Of a DNA stretch of 64,000 nt, positions 42,054 to 50,131 are shown piece after piece (the first letter of the stretch is position 1; every line of letters begins with the position of its first letter). A program made the position numbers and the translations under genes. This stretch comes from Streptomyces sp. KL109B (GTDB taxonomy: Bacteria > Actinomycetota > Actinomycetes > Streptomycetales > Streptomycetaceae): positions 62,001 through 126,000 of the forward strand of contig NZ_JASERL010000016.1 in assembly GCF_030766935.1 (NCBI RefSeq), read 5' to 3'. The notes beneath the pieces were generated by a model. That model had not been told where the DNA came from and did no database searches. It saw only the letters and a program-made list of their open reading frames with translations.

Positions 42054-43450
42054 CCGAGGGGCGCCCCGGGCTCGACAGCTCGGCGGGCGCCCGGCGCGGC
42101 GGCCTCGCCCAGGGGCTGCACAGCCGGCACATGACGATGATCAGCATCGGCGGCGCGATCGGCGCCGGGCTCTTCGTCGGCTCCGGCGCCGGGATCCGGC
42201 AGGCGGGCCCCGGGATCCTGCTCTCGTACGCGCTGACCTCGCTCATCGTCGTACTGATCATGCGGATGCTCGCCGAACTCGCGGTGGCGAGGCCCGACAC
42301 GGGCGCGTTCGCCGTGTACGCGCGGCTCGCGTTCGGGCGGTGGGCCGGGTTCGCGGGCGGCTGGATGTACTGGGTGGGGTAGCCGCTGGGGCTCGCCATC
42401 GACGCGATCGCCTCCGGCACCATCCTGCACGGGTGGGTGCCGGCGATTCCCGTGTGGGTGGCGGCACTTGTGCTGGTCGGCCTCGTCACCGTGGTCAATC
42501 TGACGTCGGTGCGGGCGTACGGCGAGATGGAGTTCTGGGTGGTCTGGCTGAAGGTCGCGGTGGTCGTGGCCTTCATCGGGATCGGGCTCGTCGCCGTGGG
42601 CGGGCTGCTGCCGGGGACCGATGCGCCGGGGACGAGCAATCTGCTGGGGCACGGCGGGTTTCTGCCGCACGGGATGGCGGGGGTGCTGCTCGCGATGACC
42701 GGGGCGATGTTCTCGTTCTCCGGGTCCGAGATCGTGACCGTCGCGGCCGGAGAGGCGAAGGATCCGGCGAAGGCGATCCGGGGGTGCACACGGTCGATCC
42801 TGTGGCGGGTCAGCGTCTTCTACCTCGGATCGCTGGCGGTGGTGGTGCTGTTGCTGCCGTGGGACGCGGGGGCCGTCGGCGAGAGTCCGTTCGCGGCGAC
42901 GTTGAGTCATCTTGGGCTCGACAACGCGTCGGCGGTGCTTCAGGTCGTGCTGTTCGCGGCGATGGTGTCCACCATGAACTCGCAGGTGTACGTGAGTTCG
43001 CGGATGATGTTCGCGCTGGCGCGGGACCGGGATGCGCCGGCGGCGTTCGGGAGGGTGTCGCGGACGTCGGCGCCGCGGAACGCGATTCTGTTCACGGTGG
43101 CGTTGGCCGTGTGCTGCGTGATGCTGCAGGTCGTGCATCCGACGACGGCGTTCGACCGGTTGGTGAGTATGGCCGGGGACACGATGTTCGTTACGTGGAT
43201 CAGTGTGGCCGGGGCGCAGATTGTGCTCGGGCGGCGGGATCGGCGGGCGGGGCGGGTGCCTGCGGCGGGGACCGGGATGTGGTTGTTCCCGTGGTTGAGT
43301 TGGGCGGTGTTGGTCGTGGTCGGCGCGATGTTCGTGTCGCTGGTCGTGATGCCGGATTCGCGGGTCGATGCGGTGGGGGCGTTGGTGTTGACCGTTGTGT
43401 TGGGTGGGATTTCGTTTCTCTTCCCCAAGCCCGCCCCTTCCTCGGAGTAG
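42047..43450 (+). pseudogene. Amino-acid/polyamine permease (APC) interrupted by in-frame TAG
   Basis: From GTG 42047 the frame encodes an APC-family permease opening HMTMISIGGAIGAGLFVGSG. After GGWMYWVG it meets TAG at 42380-42382 and continues in the same frame (PLGLAIDAIASGTILHGW) to 43450, with normal transmembrane segments on both sides. A single TGG-to-TAG change would explain it. The downstream part could in theory restart at GTG 42437. Either the transporter is inactive, the stop is suppressed, or the base is a sequencing error. It follows the amidotransferase with a 7-base overlap. Confidence 0.85.
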
Positions 43451-43465
43451 CGCTCACGCGCGGGT

Positions 43466-43575
43466 GGTGGCGGTCGCGGGGCTCTGCCCCGGACCCCGCT
43501 GCTCAAGCGCCGCAGGGGCTTGATTTGGTGGCCCTCGCCTCGGGAATCGCTACTCAGGCGCCGCAGGGGCTTGAG
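43466..43575 (-). repeat. Interspersed G+C-rich repeat, reverse copy plus partial copy
   Basis: A full copy in reverse orientation lies at 43466-43524 (GGGGCTCTGCCCC palindrome, then GCGCCGCAGGGGCTTGA). A partial copy follows at 43549-43575, and a short GTAGGGGCTTGGA echo after it. Confidence 0.85.
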
Positions 43576-43615
43576 CGTCGGCGTAGGGGCTTGGATGGTC
43601 CGTCACAATGGGGGC

Positions 43616-44005
43616 ATGTCGCGCATCAGCCCCACCCCCACCACCTGCCCCTGCGGGCTCCCCGTCGGCTACGAGGAGTGCTGCGGGCGGTATCACTCCG
43701 GTCGTGCCGCCGCGCCCACCGCAGAGGCGTTGATGCGGTCGCGGTATGTCGCGTTCGTGCGGCAGGACGCCCCGTACCTGTTGCGGACCTGGCATCCGGA
43801 CACCCGGCCGCCCGGGATCGACTTCGGTGATGCCCCGGAGTGGACCGGGCTGGAGATCGTGGAGGCGGGTGACGGGTCGGCGTTCCATCAGCGCGGCACC
43901 GTCACCTTCCGCGCCCGGTACAAGGGCGGCGAGCTGCACGAGCGGAGCCGGTTCTCGCGCGTCGGCGGGGCGTGGGTGTACGTCGACGGGGACTTCATCG
44001 ATTGA
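43616..44005 (+). CDS. YchJ-family metal-binding protein
   Basis: The 129-residue protein has a Cys-rich N-terminus, CPCGLPVGYEECCGRYH, which is the SEC-C-like zinc site of YchJ proteins, followed by an NTF2-like domain (ALMRSRYVAFVRQDAPYLLRTWH... to WVYVDGDF). The start at ATG 43616 sits within a G-rich tract. YchJ proteins may help metal transfer or protein quality control; the role is not settled. A hairpin pair follows its stop. Confidence 0.92.
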   Translation: MSRISPTPTTCPCGLPVGYEECCGRYHSGRAAAPTAEALMRSRYVAFVRQDAPYLLRTWHPDTRPPGIDFGDAPEWTGLEIVEAGDGSAFHQRGTVTFRARYKGGELHERSRFSRVGGAWVYVDGDFID

Positions 44006-44080
44006 CATGCTCCTCGGGCTGAAGCCCGAGGATTCTGGCCTTCCCTACCGGGTGCTGTGCCGCTCTGCGGCACAGCCTTG
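44003..44080 (+). mobile_element. Possible end fragment of an IS200/IS605-type element
   Basis: ATTGACATGCTCCTCGGGCT opens a segment with two hairpins: CCTCGGGC/GCCCGAGG (44012-44031, loop TGAA) then GATTC, and GCTGTGCCG/CGGCACAGC (44054-44076). From memory, streptomycete IS605/TnpB elements end in a similar GACAT...hairpin...GATTC motif. No TnpA or TnpB is present, so this would be a solo relic. The first hairpin could equally be the ychJ-family gene's terminator. Confidence 0.4.
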
Positions 44081-44155
44081 GGTGGGGAGGCGGGGCAGGC
44101 GGCAGGGCGGGGGGAGTCGGCCGCAACGGGTGGGGAACCGGATCCGGGATCGCGG

Positions 44156-44857
44156 TCAGGGTGCCAGGATGTCCAACTCCTGGAGCGCCCCGACCGCGAT
44201 TTCGCGTGTCAGCTCCTCCGCGCGCTCCGCGTTCCGCTCGCGCACCGCCTCCGCGACCTTGACGTGCAGGCTGACGGCCGCCGGGTCCGGGTCCTCGAAC
44301 ATGACCTGGTGGTGGGTGCGGCCCGCGAGGACCTCGGCCACCAGGTCGCCGAGGTGGGCGAACATCTCGTTGCCGGAGGCGTTGAGGACGATGCGGTGGA
44401 ACTCGACGTCGTGGCGGAGGTAGCCCTCCAGCTGGTGGCCGCGCGAGTTCGCCACCATGCCGAGTGCGCACTCCGTGAGGGCCGCGCACTGCTCCGCGCT
44501 CGCGTTGCGGGCCGCCAGGCCCGCCGCGACCGGTTCGACCGCGGACCGGAGGACCGTAAGAGAGCGCAGTTGGCGCGGCCGGTCGGAGCCGGCGAGGCGC
44601 CAGCGGATGACCTGCGGGTCGTAGACGTTCCACTCCGCGGCGGGCCGCACCGTCACGCCGACGCGGCGGCGCGAGGCCACCAGGTGCATCGACTCCAGGA
44701 CGCGGACCGCCTCGCGCATGACCGAACGCGAGACTTCGTAGCGCTGCGCGAGTTCGTCCGTACGCAGGACACTTCCCGCGGGGTACTCGCCCGCCGTGAT
44801 CGCGGGACCGAGACTTTCCAATACGCGGGCGTGCAGGCCCCGGCCCTCTGTGGTCAT
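44156..44857 (-). CDS. gntR: GntR-family (FCD) regulator, likely gluconate operon repressor
   Basis: The 233-residue protein has an N-terminal winged HTH (about 10-75: ELAQRYEVSRSVMREAVRVLESM) and an FCD domain (about 85-220; YLRHDVEFHRIVLNASGNEMF has the typical His/Asp ligands). It is divergent from gntK and gntP across 94 bases containing inverted repeats. It should repress the gluconate genes and be released by gluconate or 6-phosphogluconate; this rests on gene context. Confidence 0.9.
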   Translation of the reverse strand: MTTEGRGLHARVLESLGPAITAGEYPAGSVLRTDELAQRYEVSRSVMREAVRVLESMHLVASRRRVGVTVRPAAEWNVYDPQVIRWRLAGSDRPRQLRSLTVLRSAVEPVAAGLAARNASAEQCAALTECALGMVANSRGHQLEGYLRHDVEFHRIVLNASGNEMFAHLGDLVAEVLAGRTHHQVMFEDPDPAAVSLHVKVAEAVRERNAERAEELTREIAVGALQELDILAP

Positions 44858-44879
44858 GGGACAACCCTAGCCCCGACCC

Positions 44880-44928
44880 CAATGGTCTGACTTATATGTC
44901 ACACCCCCTTGAATTCATCTGACCATTG
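44880..44928. promoter_or_regulatory. Candidate GntR operator in the gntR-gntK intergenic region
   Basis: CAATGGTC (44880-44887) and GACCATTG (44921-44928) are perfect inverted arms. The left arm continues into TGGTCTGACTT, close to the TNGTN3ACNA pattern of FCD-type GntR operators, and a TGAC-TTATAT-GTCA palindrome lies inside (44888-44901). The region must contain both divergent promoters. Confidence 0.6.
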
Positions 44929-44951
44929 AGTTTCAGTGAGGTGTCACAGCG

Positions 44952-45509
44952 ATGTCGAAGAAGACAGCGAGGCAGTACCCGATGAGCACCCCCCACGTCG
45001 TCGTGGTCATGGGCGTCGCAGGAACCGGCAAGACAACGATCGGTCCCCTGCTCGCCGAACGACTCGGCGTCCCCTACGCCGAGGGCGACGACTTCCACCC
45101 CGCGGCCAACATCGCGAAGATGTCGGCCGGCACCCCCCTGACCGACGACGACCGCTGGCCCTGGCTCGATGCCATCGGCCGGTGGGCGCACAGCCGGGCG
45201 GGGCTCGGCGGGGTGGTCTCCAGCTCCGCGCTCAAGCGGAGCTACCGGGACCGGCTGCGGGCCGAGGCTCCCGGCGCCGTCTTCGTCCACCTCACCGGCT
45301 CGCGCGAGCTGATCGCCGAGCGGATGGGGCATCGCGAGGGGCACTTCATGCCCACCTCGCTGCTCGACTCCCAGTTCGCCACGCTCCAGCCGCTCGCGGC
45401 GGACGAGGCGGGCGTGGCCGTCGATGTCGCGGGGACGCCGGAGGAGATCGCGGACCGGGCCGCCGAGGCCCTGGCCGGGCTCGGCTCTCCCGCCGCCCCG
45501 GCCTCGTAG
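44952..45509 (+). CDS. gntK: Gluconokinase
   Basis: The 185-residue P-loop kinase phosphorylates gluconate to 6-phosphogluconate with ATP. The Walker A loop is GVAGTGKT and the family motif EGDDFHPAANIAKMSAGTPL follows. VSSSALKRSYRDRLR and GHFMPTSLLDSQFATLQ are also typical. ATG 44952 is used; ATG 44982 (MSTPHVVVVMG) would give the usual short N-terminus and is an equal candidate, each with GAGG about 10 bases upstream. It pairs with gntP downstream (66-base gap). Confidence 0.95.
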   Translation: MSKKTARQYPMSTPHVVVVMGVAGTGKTTIGPLLAERLGVPYAEGDDFHPAANIAKMSAGTPLTDDDRWPWLDAIGRWAHSRAGLGGVVSSSALKRSYRDRLRAEAPGAVFVHLTGSRELIAERMGHREGHFMPTSLLDSQFATLQPLAADEAGVAVDVAGTPEEIADRAAEALAGLGSPAAPAS

Positions 45510-45575
45510 GCCCTCCTCCTTTCCTGCCCGTTCCCCCCACCCCGTCCTCCCCCCACTCGTTCAAGGGATTAGACC

Positions 45576-46982
45576 GTGACCAGACTCAGCGTCGAGATGC
45601 TGGCAGCGGACACCGTCGAGCCGATCACGTCCGCGGGCCATGCCCAGCTCGGGATCGCCGTGCTCGCGGGCATCGCCGTCATCGTCCTGCTCATCACCAA
45701 GTTCAAGATGCACGCCTTCCTGGCGCTGACCATCGGCTCGCTCGCGCTCGGCGCGTTCGCCGGTGCGCCCCTTGACAAGGTGATCGAGAGCTTCAGCGCC
45801 GGACTCGGTGACACCGTCGCCGGTGTCGGCGTGCTCATCGCGCTCGGCGCGATCCTCGGAAAGCTGCTCGCCGACTCCGGCGGCGCCGACCAGATCGTCG
45901 ACACGATCCTCGCCAAGGCCGGGAAGTCCGGCGGCAAGGCCATGCCCTGGGCGATGGTGCTGATCGCCGCCGTGATCGGCCTGCCGCTGTTCTTCGAGGT
46001 CGGCATCGTGCTGCTGATCCCCGTGGTGCTGATGGTCGCCAAGCGCGGCAACTACTCGCTCATGCGGATCGGTATTCCGGCGCTCGCGGGTCTCTCCGTC
46101 ATGCACGGGCTGATCCCGCCGCACCCCGGGCCGCTCGTCGCCATCGACGCCGTCAAGGCCAACCTCGGCATCACGCTCGCGCTCGGCATCCTCGTCGCCA
46201 TCCCGACGGTGATCATCGCGGGTCCGGTGTTCTCGAAGTACGCCGCGAAGTGGGTCGACGTCCCGGCGCCGGAGAAGATGATTCCGGCCCGTGCCTCCGA
46301 CGAACTGGAGAAGCGGCCGAGCTTCGGCGCCTCCGTGCTCACCATCCTGCTGCCGGTCGTGATGATGCTGGCCAAGGCCCTCGTCGACATCATCGTGGAC
46401 AACCCCGACGCCACCGTGCAGCGCGCCTTCGACGTGATCGGCAACCCGCTGACCGCGCTCCTCGTCGCCGTCGTCGTCGGCATGTTCACCCTCGGCCGCC
46501 CGGCCGGGTTCACCAAGGGCAAGCTGCAGTCCACCACCGAGAAGTCCCTCGCCCCGATCGCGGGCGTGCTCCTCATCGTCGGCGCGGGCGGCGGCTTCAA
46601 GCAGACGCTCATCGACTCCGGCGTCGGCGAGATGGTCATGGAGATCTCCAAGGACTGGGGCCTGCCGACGCTGCTCCTTGCCTGGCTGATCGCGGTCGTC
46701 ATCCGTGTCGCCACGGGTTCGGCGACGGTCGCCACCGTCTCCGCCGCCGGTCTGGTCGCGCCGCTCGCGGCGAACATGACCGACACCCACACGGCGCTGC
46801 TCGTCCTCGCCATCGGCGCGGGTTCGCTGTTCTTCAGCCACGTCAACGACGCCGGGTTCTGGCTGGTCAAGGAGTACTTCGGGCTCAGCGTCGGACAGAC
46901 GGTGAAGACCTGGTCGATGATGGAGACGATCATCTCCGTCGTCGCGGGTGCGCTGGTGCTGTTGCTGTCGCTGGTGATCTAG
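45576..46982 (+). CDS. gntP: GntP-family gluconate:H+ symporter
   Basis: The 468-residue membrane protein starts at GTG 45576 and has twelve or more hydrophobic segments. GLSVMHGLIPPHPGPLVAID, FEVGIVLLIPVV, and SHVNDAGFWLVKEYFG are signatures of GntP gluconate permeases. It would import gluconate for GntK. The operon ends in a hairpin at 47006-47039. Confidence 0.95.
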   Translation: MTRLSVEMLAADTVEPITSAGHAQLGIAVLAGIAVIVLLITKFKMHAFLALTIGSLALGAFAGAPLDKVIESFSAGLGDTVAGVGVLIALGAILGKLLADSGGADQIVDTILAKAGKSGGKAMPWAMVLIAAVIGLPLFFEVGIVLLIPVVLMVAKRGNYSLMRIGIPALAGLSVMHGLIPPHPGPLVAIDAVKANLGITLALGILVAIPTVIIAGPVFSKYAAKWVDVPAPEKMIPARASDELEKRPSFGASVLTILLPVVMMLAKALVDIIVDNPDATVQRAFDVIGNPLTALLVAVVVGMFTLGRPAGFTKGKLQSTTEKSLAPIAGVLLIVGAGGGFKQTLIDSGVGEMVMEISKDWGLPTLLLAWLIAVVIRVATGSATVATVSAAGLVAPLAANMTDTHTALLVLAIGAGSLFFSHVNDAGFWLVKEYFGLSVGQTVKTWSMMETIISVVAGALVLLLSLVI

Positions 46983-47005
46983 CGGCTCTGCCCGCACATG
47001 CTGTA

Positions 47006-47039
47006 CGAGGGCGTCCCGCCGGTTGGCGGGGCGCCCTCG
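47006..47039. terminator. Bidirectional terminator after gntP
   Basis: CGAGGGCGTCCCGCC (47006-47020) pairs with 47025-47039 (one G-U pair) around loop GGTT. It lies between gntP and the converging cytochrome b gene. Confidence 0.85.
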
Positions 47040-47047
47040 CCGCGTGT

Positions 47048-47656
47048 TCAGTCCAGCCACTCGCCGTGTTCGCGTGCCGCCCAGTCGCGGCGGACGAAGC
47101 CCGTGCGCATGCCCCTACGCGCCTCCGGGTCGCCGACCGCCATGCCGATGTGGCCCGCGATCACGATGCCGAGCGCGAGTGCCAGCCAGTCGTGCACGAA
47201 GGTGCTGCCGGTGCGTACGGCGAGCGGGGCGAGGTGCGTGAACCACATGAGCAGGCCCGTGCCGAGCATCAGCAGGACGGCTCCGGCGAGCCAGGCCGCC
47301 CAGAGTTTCTGGCCCGCGTTGAACTTTCCCGAGGCGGGGCGGCCGGGGCGGCGGCGCAGTGCGGCGCGCAGCCAGGCCGTGTCGTGTGCGGCGAAGCGGT
47401 TCAGGCGGCCCAGGTCCGCCCGGAACGCGCGGGACGCGAGGCCGAGCAGGAACGGGGCCGGAAGCAGCAGGCCCGACCACTCGTGGAGCGTGACCACGAG
47501 GTAGCGGCGGCCGACGAGTTCCGCGAGCTGGGGGACGTAGAGGCAGGCGGCGGTCGCGACGCAGATGCCCATCAACGTCGCCGTGGTGCGGTGGACCCAG
47601 CGTTCGGCGTGCGTGAAGCGGCGGACGGAGGGCGGGACTTCAGTGCGTAGGGGCAT
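47048..47656 (-). CDS. Cytochrome b561-like membrane subunit (YedZ-like role)
   Basis: The 202-residue protein has four hydrophobic segments and histidines suited to bind b-type heme (RFTHAERWVHRTT, TLHEWSGLLLPA, FVHDWLALALGIVIAGH). It matches cytochrome b/b6-domain proteins that feed electrons to exported molybdenum enzymes. Its start overlaps the stop of the molybdopterin gene by 17 bases, so the two form a complex by inference. The C-terminus is basic and cytoplasmic. Confidence 0.9.
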   Translation of the reverse strand: MPLRTEVPPSVRRFTHAERWVHRTTATLMGICVATAACLYVPQLAELVGRRYLVVTLHEWSGLLLPAPFLLGLASRAFRADLGRLNRFAAHDTAWLRAALRRRPGRPASGKFNAGQKLWAAWLAGAVLLMLGTGLLMWFTHLAPLAVRTGSTFVHDWLALALGIVIAGHIGMAVGDPEARRGMRTGFVRRDWAAREHGEWLD

Positions 47657-48341
47657 CGTCGCGTCCGTTCGAGCGGCCGACCCAGGCGTCGATGTCGTAG
47701 CCGCGTTCCTCCCAGTAGCCCGGCTGTACGTCGTCGGTGACCGTGATGCCGGAGAGCCACTTCGCCGATTTGTAGAAGTACATGGGGGCTACGTAGAGGC
47801 GGGCCGGGCCGCCGTGCGCGTGGCCGATGTCCTTGTCCTGCATACGCAGGGCGACCAACACGTCGGCGCGGCGGGCCTGTTGGAGGGTGAGGCTTTCGCT
47901 GTACGTGCCGTCGAAGCAGGTGAGGCGTACGGCTCGCGCGGTGGGGCGCACCCCCGCGGCGTCCAGGAGCCGCGAGAGCCGTACGCCTTCGAAGGGGGTG
48001 CGGGGGACGCGCCAGCCCGTGACGCACTGGACGTCGCGGACGAGGCGGGTCTGGGGCATCGCCTTCAGTTCGGGGAGCGTGTACGTCGACGGGTGGTCGA
48101 CCAGGCCGTTCACCGTGAGGCGGTACGTGGTGGCGGACTTGTGGGGGACGGAGGCCGCCACGGAGTAGTAGCGGAAGCCGCCGCCGTTCGGGAGTGCGCC
48201 CGTGAGGCCGGTGGGGTCGTTCGCGGTGACCGTTTCGAAGGCGCGTTGGAGGGTGGGGGCCGCGGCCACGGTGAGGGTGCCCGCGGCCAGCATGCCGAGG
48301 ACGATGCGGCGGCCCACCGGGGGGCCGTGGTCTGGTGTCAC
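47640..48341 (-). CDS. Sulfite-oxidase-family molybdopterin-dependent oxidoreductase
   Basis: The 233-residue protein has the sulfite oxidase (YedY-like) fold: VNGLVDHPSTYTLPEL, the molybdenum Cys in VRDVQCVTGW, and a C-terminal AKWLSGITVTDDVQPGYWEERGYD. The N-terminus (VGRRIVLGMLAAGTLTVAAAP) looks like a twin-arginine-type signal/anchor. Start GTG 48341 is chosen, though AAAGGG sits too close to it. With the cytochrome b it would form a quinol-linked reductase, by analogy for sulfoxides; the substrate is unknown. Confidence 0.88.
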   Translation of the reverse strand: MTPDHGPPVGRRIVLGMLAAGTLTVAAAPTLQRAFETVTANDPTGLTGALPNGGGFRYYSVAASVPHKSATTYRLTVNGLVDHPSTYTLPELKAMPQTRLVRDVQCVTGWRVPRTPFEGVRLSRLLDAAGVRPTARAVRLTCFDGTYSESLTLQQARRADVLVALRMQDKDIGHAHGGPARLYVAPMYFYKSAKWLSGITVTDDVQPGYWEERGYDIDAWVGRSNGRDDAPTH

Positions 48342-48411
48342 CCTTTGATTCGAGCACCACGGGTGGGGTGCGGGACAGGGGGGTGCGGTCGACGTCAGCG
48401 TTTCGTCACCT

Positions 48412-48540
48412 GTGGTGGCGGTCGCGGGGCTCCGCCCCGGACCCCGCTGCTCAAGCGCCGCAGGGGCTTGATTTGCCGGAACCGGGCCCCGGACCCCGCG
48501 CCTCAATCGCCGGCGGGGCTTGATTGGCCGGCGGGGCTTG
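48412..48540 (-). repeat. Interspersed G+C-rich repeat, two reverse copies, one entering a gene
   Basis: A full reverse copy lies at 48412-48472 and a second at 48483-48540, the latter with an internal duplication of GCCGGCGGGGCTTGA. The second copy supplies the stop codon and last residues of the permease at 48503. Confidence 0.85.
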
Positions 48541-50098
48541 AGGGGCGGGATTTTTGGTCGAGTTGGAAGGCCTCGTTGCCGAGGCCGATGCGGGCGTGGG
48601 TCTCGGGGTTGCGGCGGTGGAGGAGGAGGCCGTGGGCGGCGCCCGCCGCGGCGGCTGCCGCGATGATGCCGGGGAGGGCCCAGTTGAGGGCGGAGTCGGG
48701 GCCGGAGCCGACCAGGATGTCGAAGTCCTTGACCGTGTAGGCGGCGATGGCGAGGAGGGCGAGGCCCGCCGCGGCGGATGCGGTCAGGCGCCAGGCCTGG
48801 GCGCGGGCCGAGCCGCGGCGGGCGAAGAAGACGATGACCGCGAGGGAGGCCGTGGCCATGAGGAGGATGATGCCGAGCGCGCCCACGTTGCCGCCCCAGG
48901 TGAAGAGGCGCAGGACGGGGGCCGTGGGGTCGCCCTCGGCGCCGGAGTCCGTGAGGGCGAAGACGAGGACGGCGAGCGCCGCGATCACCGTGATGAGCAC
49001 CGAACCCGCCGCCGGAGCCCCGCTCGTCCTGCTGGTGCGCCCGAACACGGACGGCAGCAGGCCCTCGCGGCCCATGGCGAACGCGTACCGGGCGACGACG
49101 TTGTGGAAGCTCAGCATCGCCGCGAACATCCCGGTGACGAACAGGACGTGCATGACGTCCGTGAAGGTCGAGCCGAGGCGGGCCTGGGTGAGAGAGAAGA
49201 GGAGGCCCGCTGATTGTTTCTGGGCCGTGCCGACGACGGCCCCGGGGCCCGTGGCCACCGTCAGCGCCCAGGAACTGATCGCGAAGAAGACGGCGACGCC
49301 GCCCACCGCCAGGTACATCACCCGCGGCACCAGGATGTGCGGGCGGCTGGTCTCCTCCGCGTACACGGGCGCCTGCTCGAAGCCCGCGAACGCCGAGATG
49401 CAGAAGCAGAGCGCGGTGCCGATGCCCACGCCTGACAGCGTTTCCGGGTTGAAGGCGTGCGCCGAGACCCCCTCGGGGCCGGGCGAGCCGAACGCCGCGA
49501 TGTCGAAGACGACGACGAGCGCCACCTCGATGAGGAGCAGGACGCCCAGCACCCGCGCGTTGATGTCGATCTTCAGCAGCCCGCAGACGGCGACGACGGC
49601 GACCGCCACGAACGCCGGGATCCACCAGGCGATGCCGACGTCCAGGTACGTACGCGCCAGCGACGACACCTCGAAGCCGAACATGCCGAAGATGCCGACC
49701 TGGAACGCGCTGTACGCGACGAGCGCCACCAGCGCCGCCGCGGACCCGGCCGTCGGGCCGAGCCCCCGGGATATGTACGCGTAGAACGCCCCGGCGTTGT
49801 GCACGTGCCGGCTCATCTCCGCGTAGCCCACGCTGAACAGGGCGAGGACCACGCCGAGCGCCAGGAACAGCAGGGGCTGGCCCACCGCGCCCACCACCGC
49901 GAACGTGGTGGGCATGACGCCGGCCACCACCATCAGCGGCGCCGTCGCGGCCAGCACGGAGAGCAGCAGCCCCACCGTGCCGAGCCGACCGGCGCGCAGC
50001 GCGCCCGCCTCGCCCCGGTAGGTGTTGATGCCCGGGTCGGGCGGGGCGGCCTGGTCGGCGGGGTGCGTTGCCTCGGGTGGTCTCTTGTTCGCGCTCAT
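48503..50098 (-). CDS. APC-family amino-acid permease
   Basis: The 531-residue protein has about twelve transmembrane segments. LLSVLAATAPLMVVAGVMPT, GAFYAYISRGLGPTAGSAAA and CISAFAGFEQAPVYAEE are typical of the amino-acid/polyamine/organocation superfamily. The soluble C-terminus (PETHARIGLGNEAFQLDQ) is common in streptomycete members; the last 15 residues or so (SPAGQSSPAGD) are encoded by the interspersed repeat. The substrate is unknown. It follows the TPR-like gene with a 33-base gap. Confidence 0.92.
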   Translation of the reverse strand: MSANKRPPEATHPADQAAPPDPGINTYRGEAGALRAGRLGTVGLLLSVLAATAPLMVVAGVMPTTFAVVGAVGQPLLFLALGVVLALFSVGYAEMSRHVHNAGAFYAYISRGLGPTAGSAAALVALVAYSAFQVGIFGMFGFEVSSLARTYLDVGIAWWIPAFVAVAVVAVCGLLKIDINARVLGVLLLIEVALVVVFDIAAFGSPGPEGVSAHAFNPETLSGVGIGTALCFCISAFAGFEQAPVYAEETSRPHILVPRVMYLAVGGVAVFFAISSWALTVATGPGAVVGTAQKQSAGLLFSLTQARLGSTFTDVMHVLFVTGMFAAMLSFHNVVARYAFAMGREGLLPSVFGRTSRTSGAPAAGSVLITVIAALAVLVFALTDSGAEGDPTAPVLRLFTWGGNVGALGIILLMATASLAVIVFFARRGSARAQAWRLTASAAAGLALLAIAAYTVKDFDILVGSGPDSALNWALPGIIAAAAAAGAAHGLLLHRRNPETHARIGLGNEAFQLDQKSRPSSPAGQSSPAGD

Positions 50099-50131
50099 GG
50101 GGAGTCCTTCGTGGCTGGAAGAGGCGGTGGG

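Noticed and set aside
42380..42382. TAG read as pyrrolysine or programmed readthrough
   Set aside because: Nothing in the window supports pyrrolysine machinery, and no stimulatory structure is obvious. A TGG-to-TAG mutation or base-call error is simpler.
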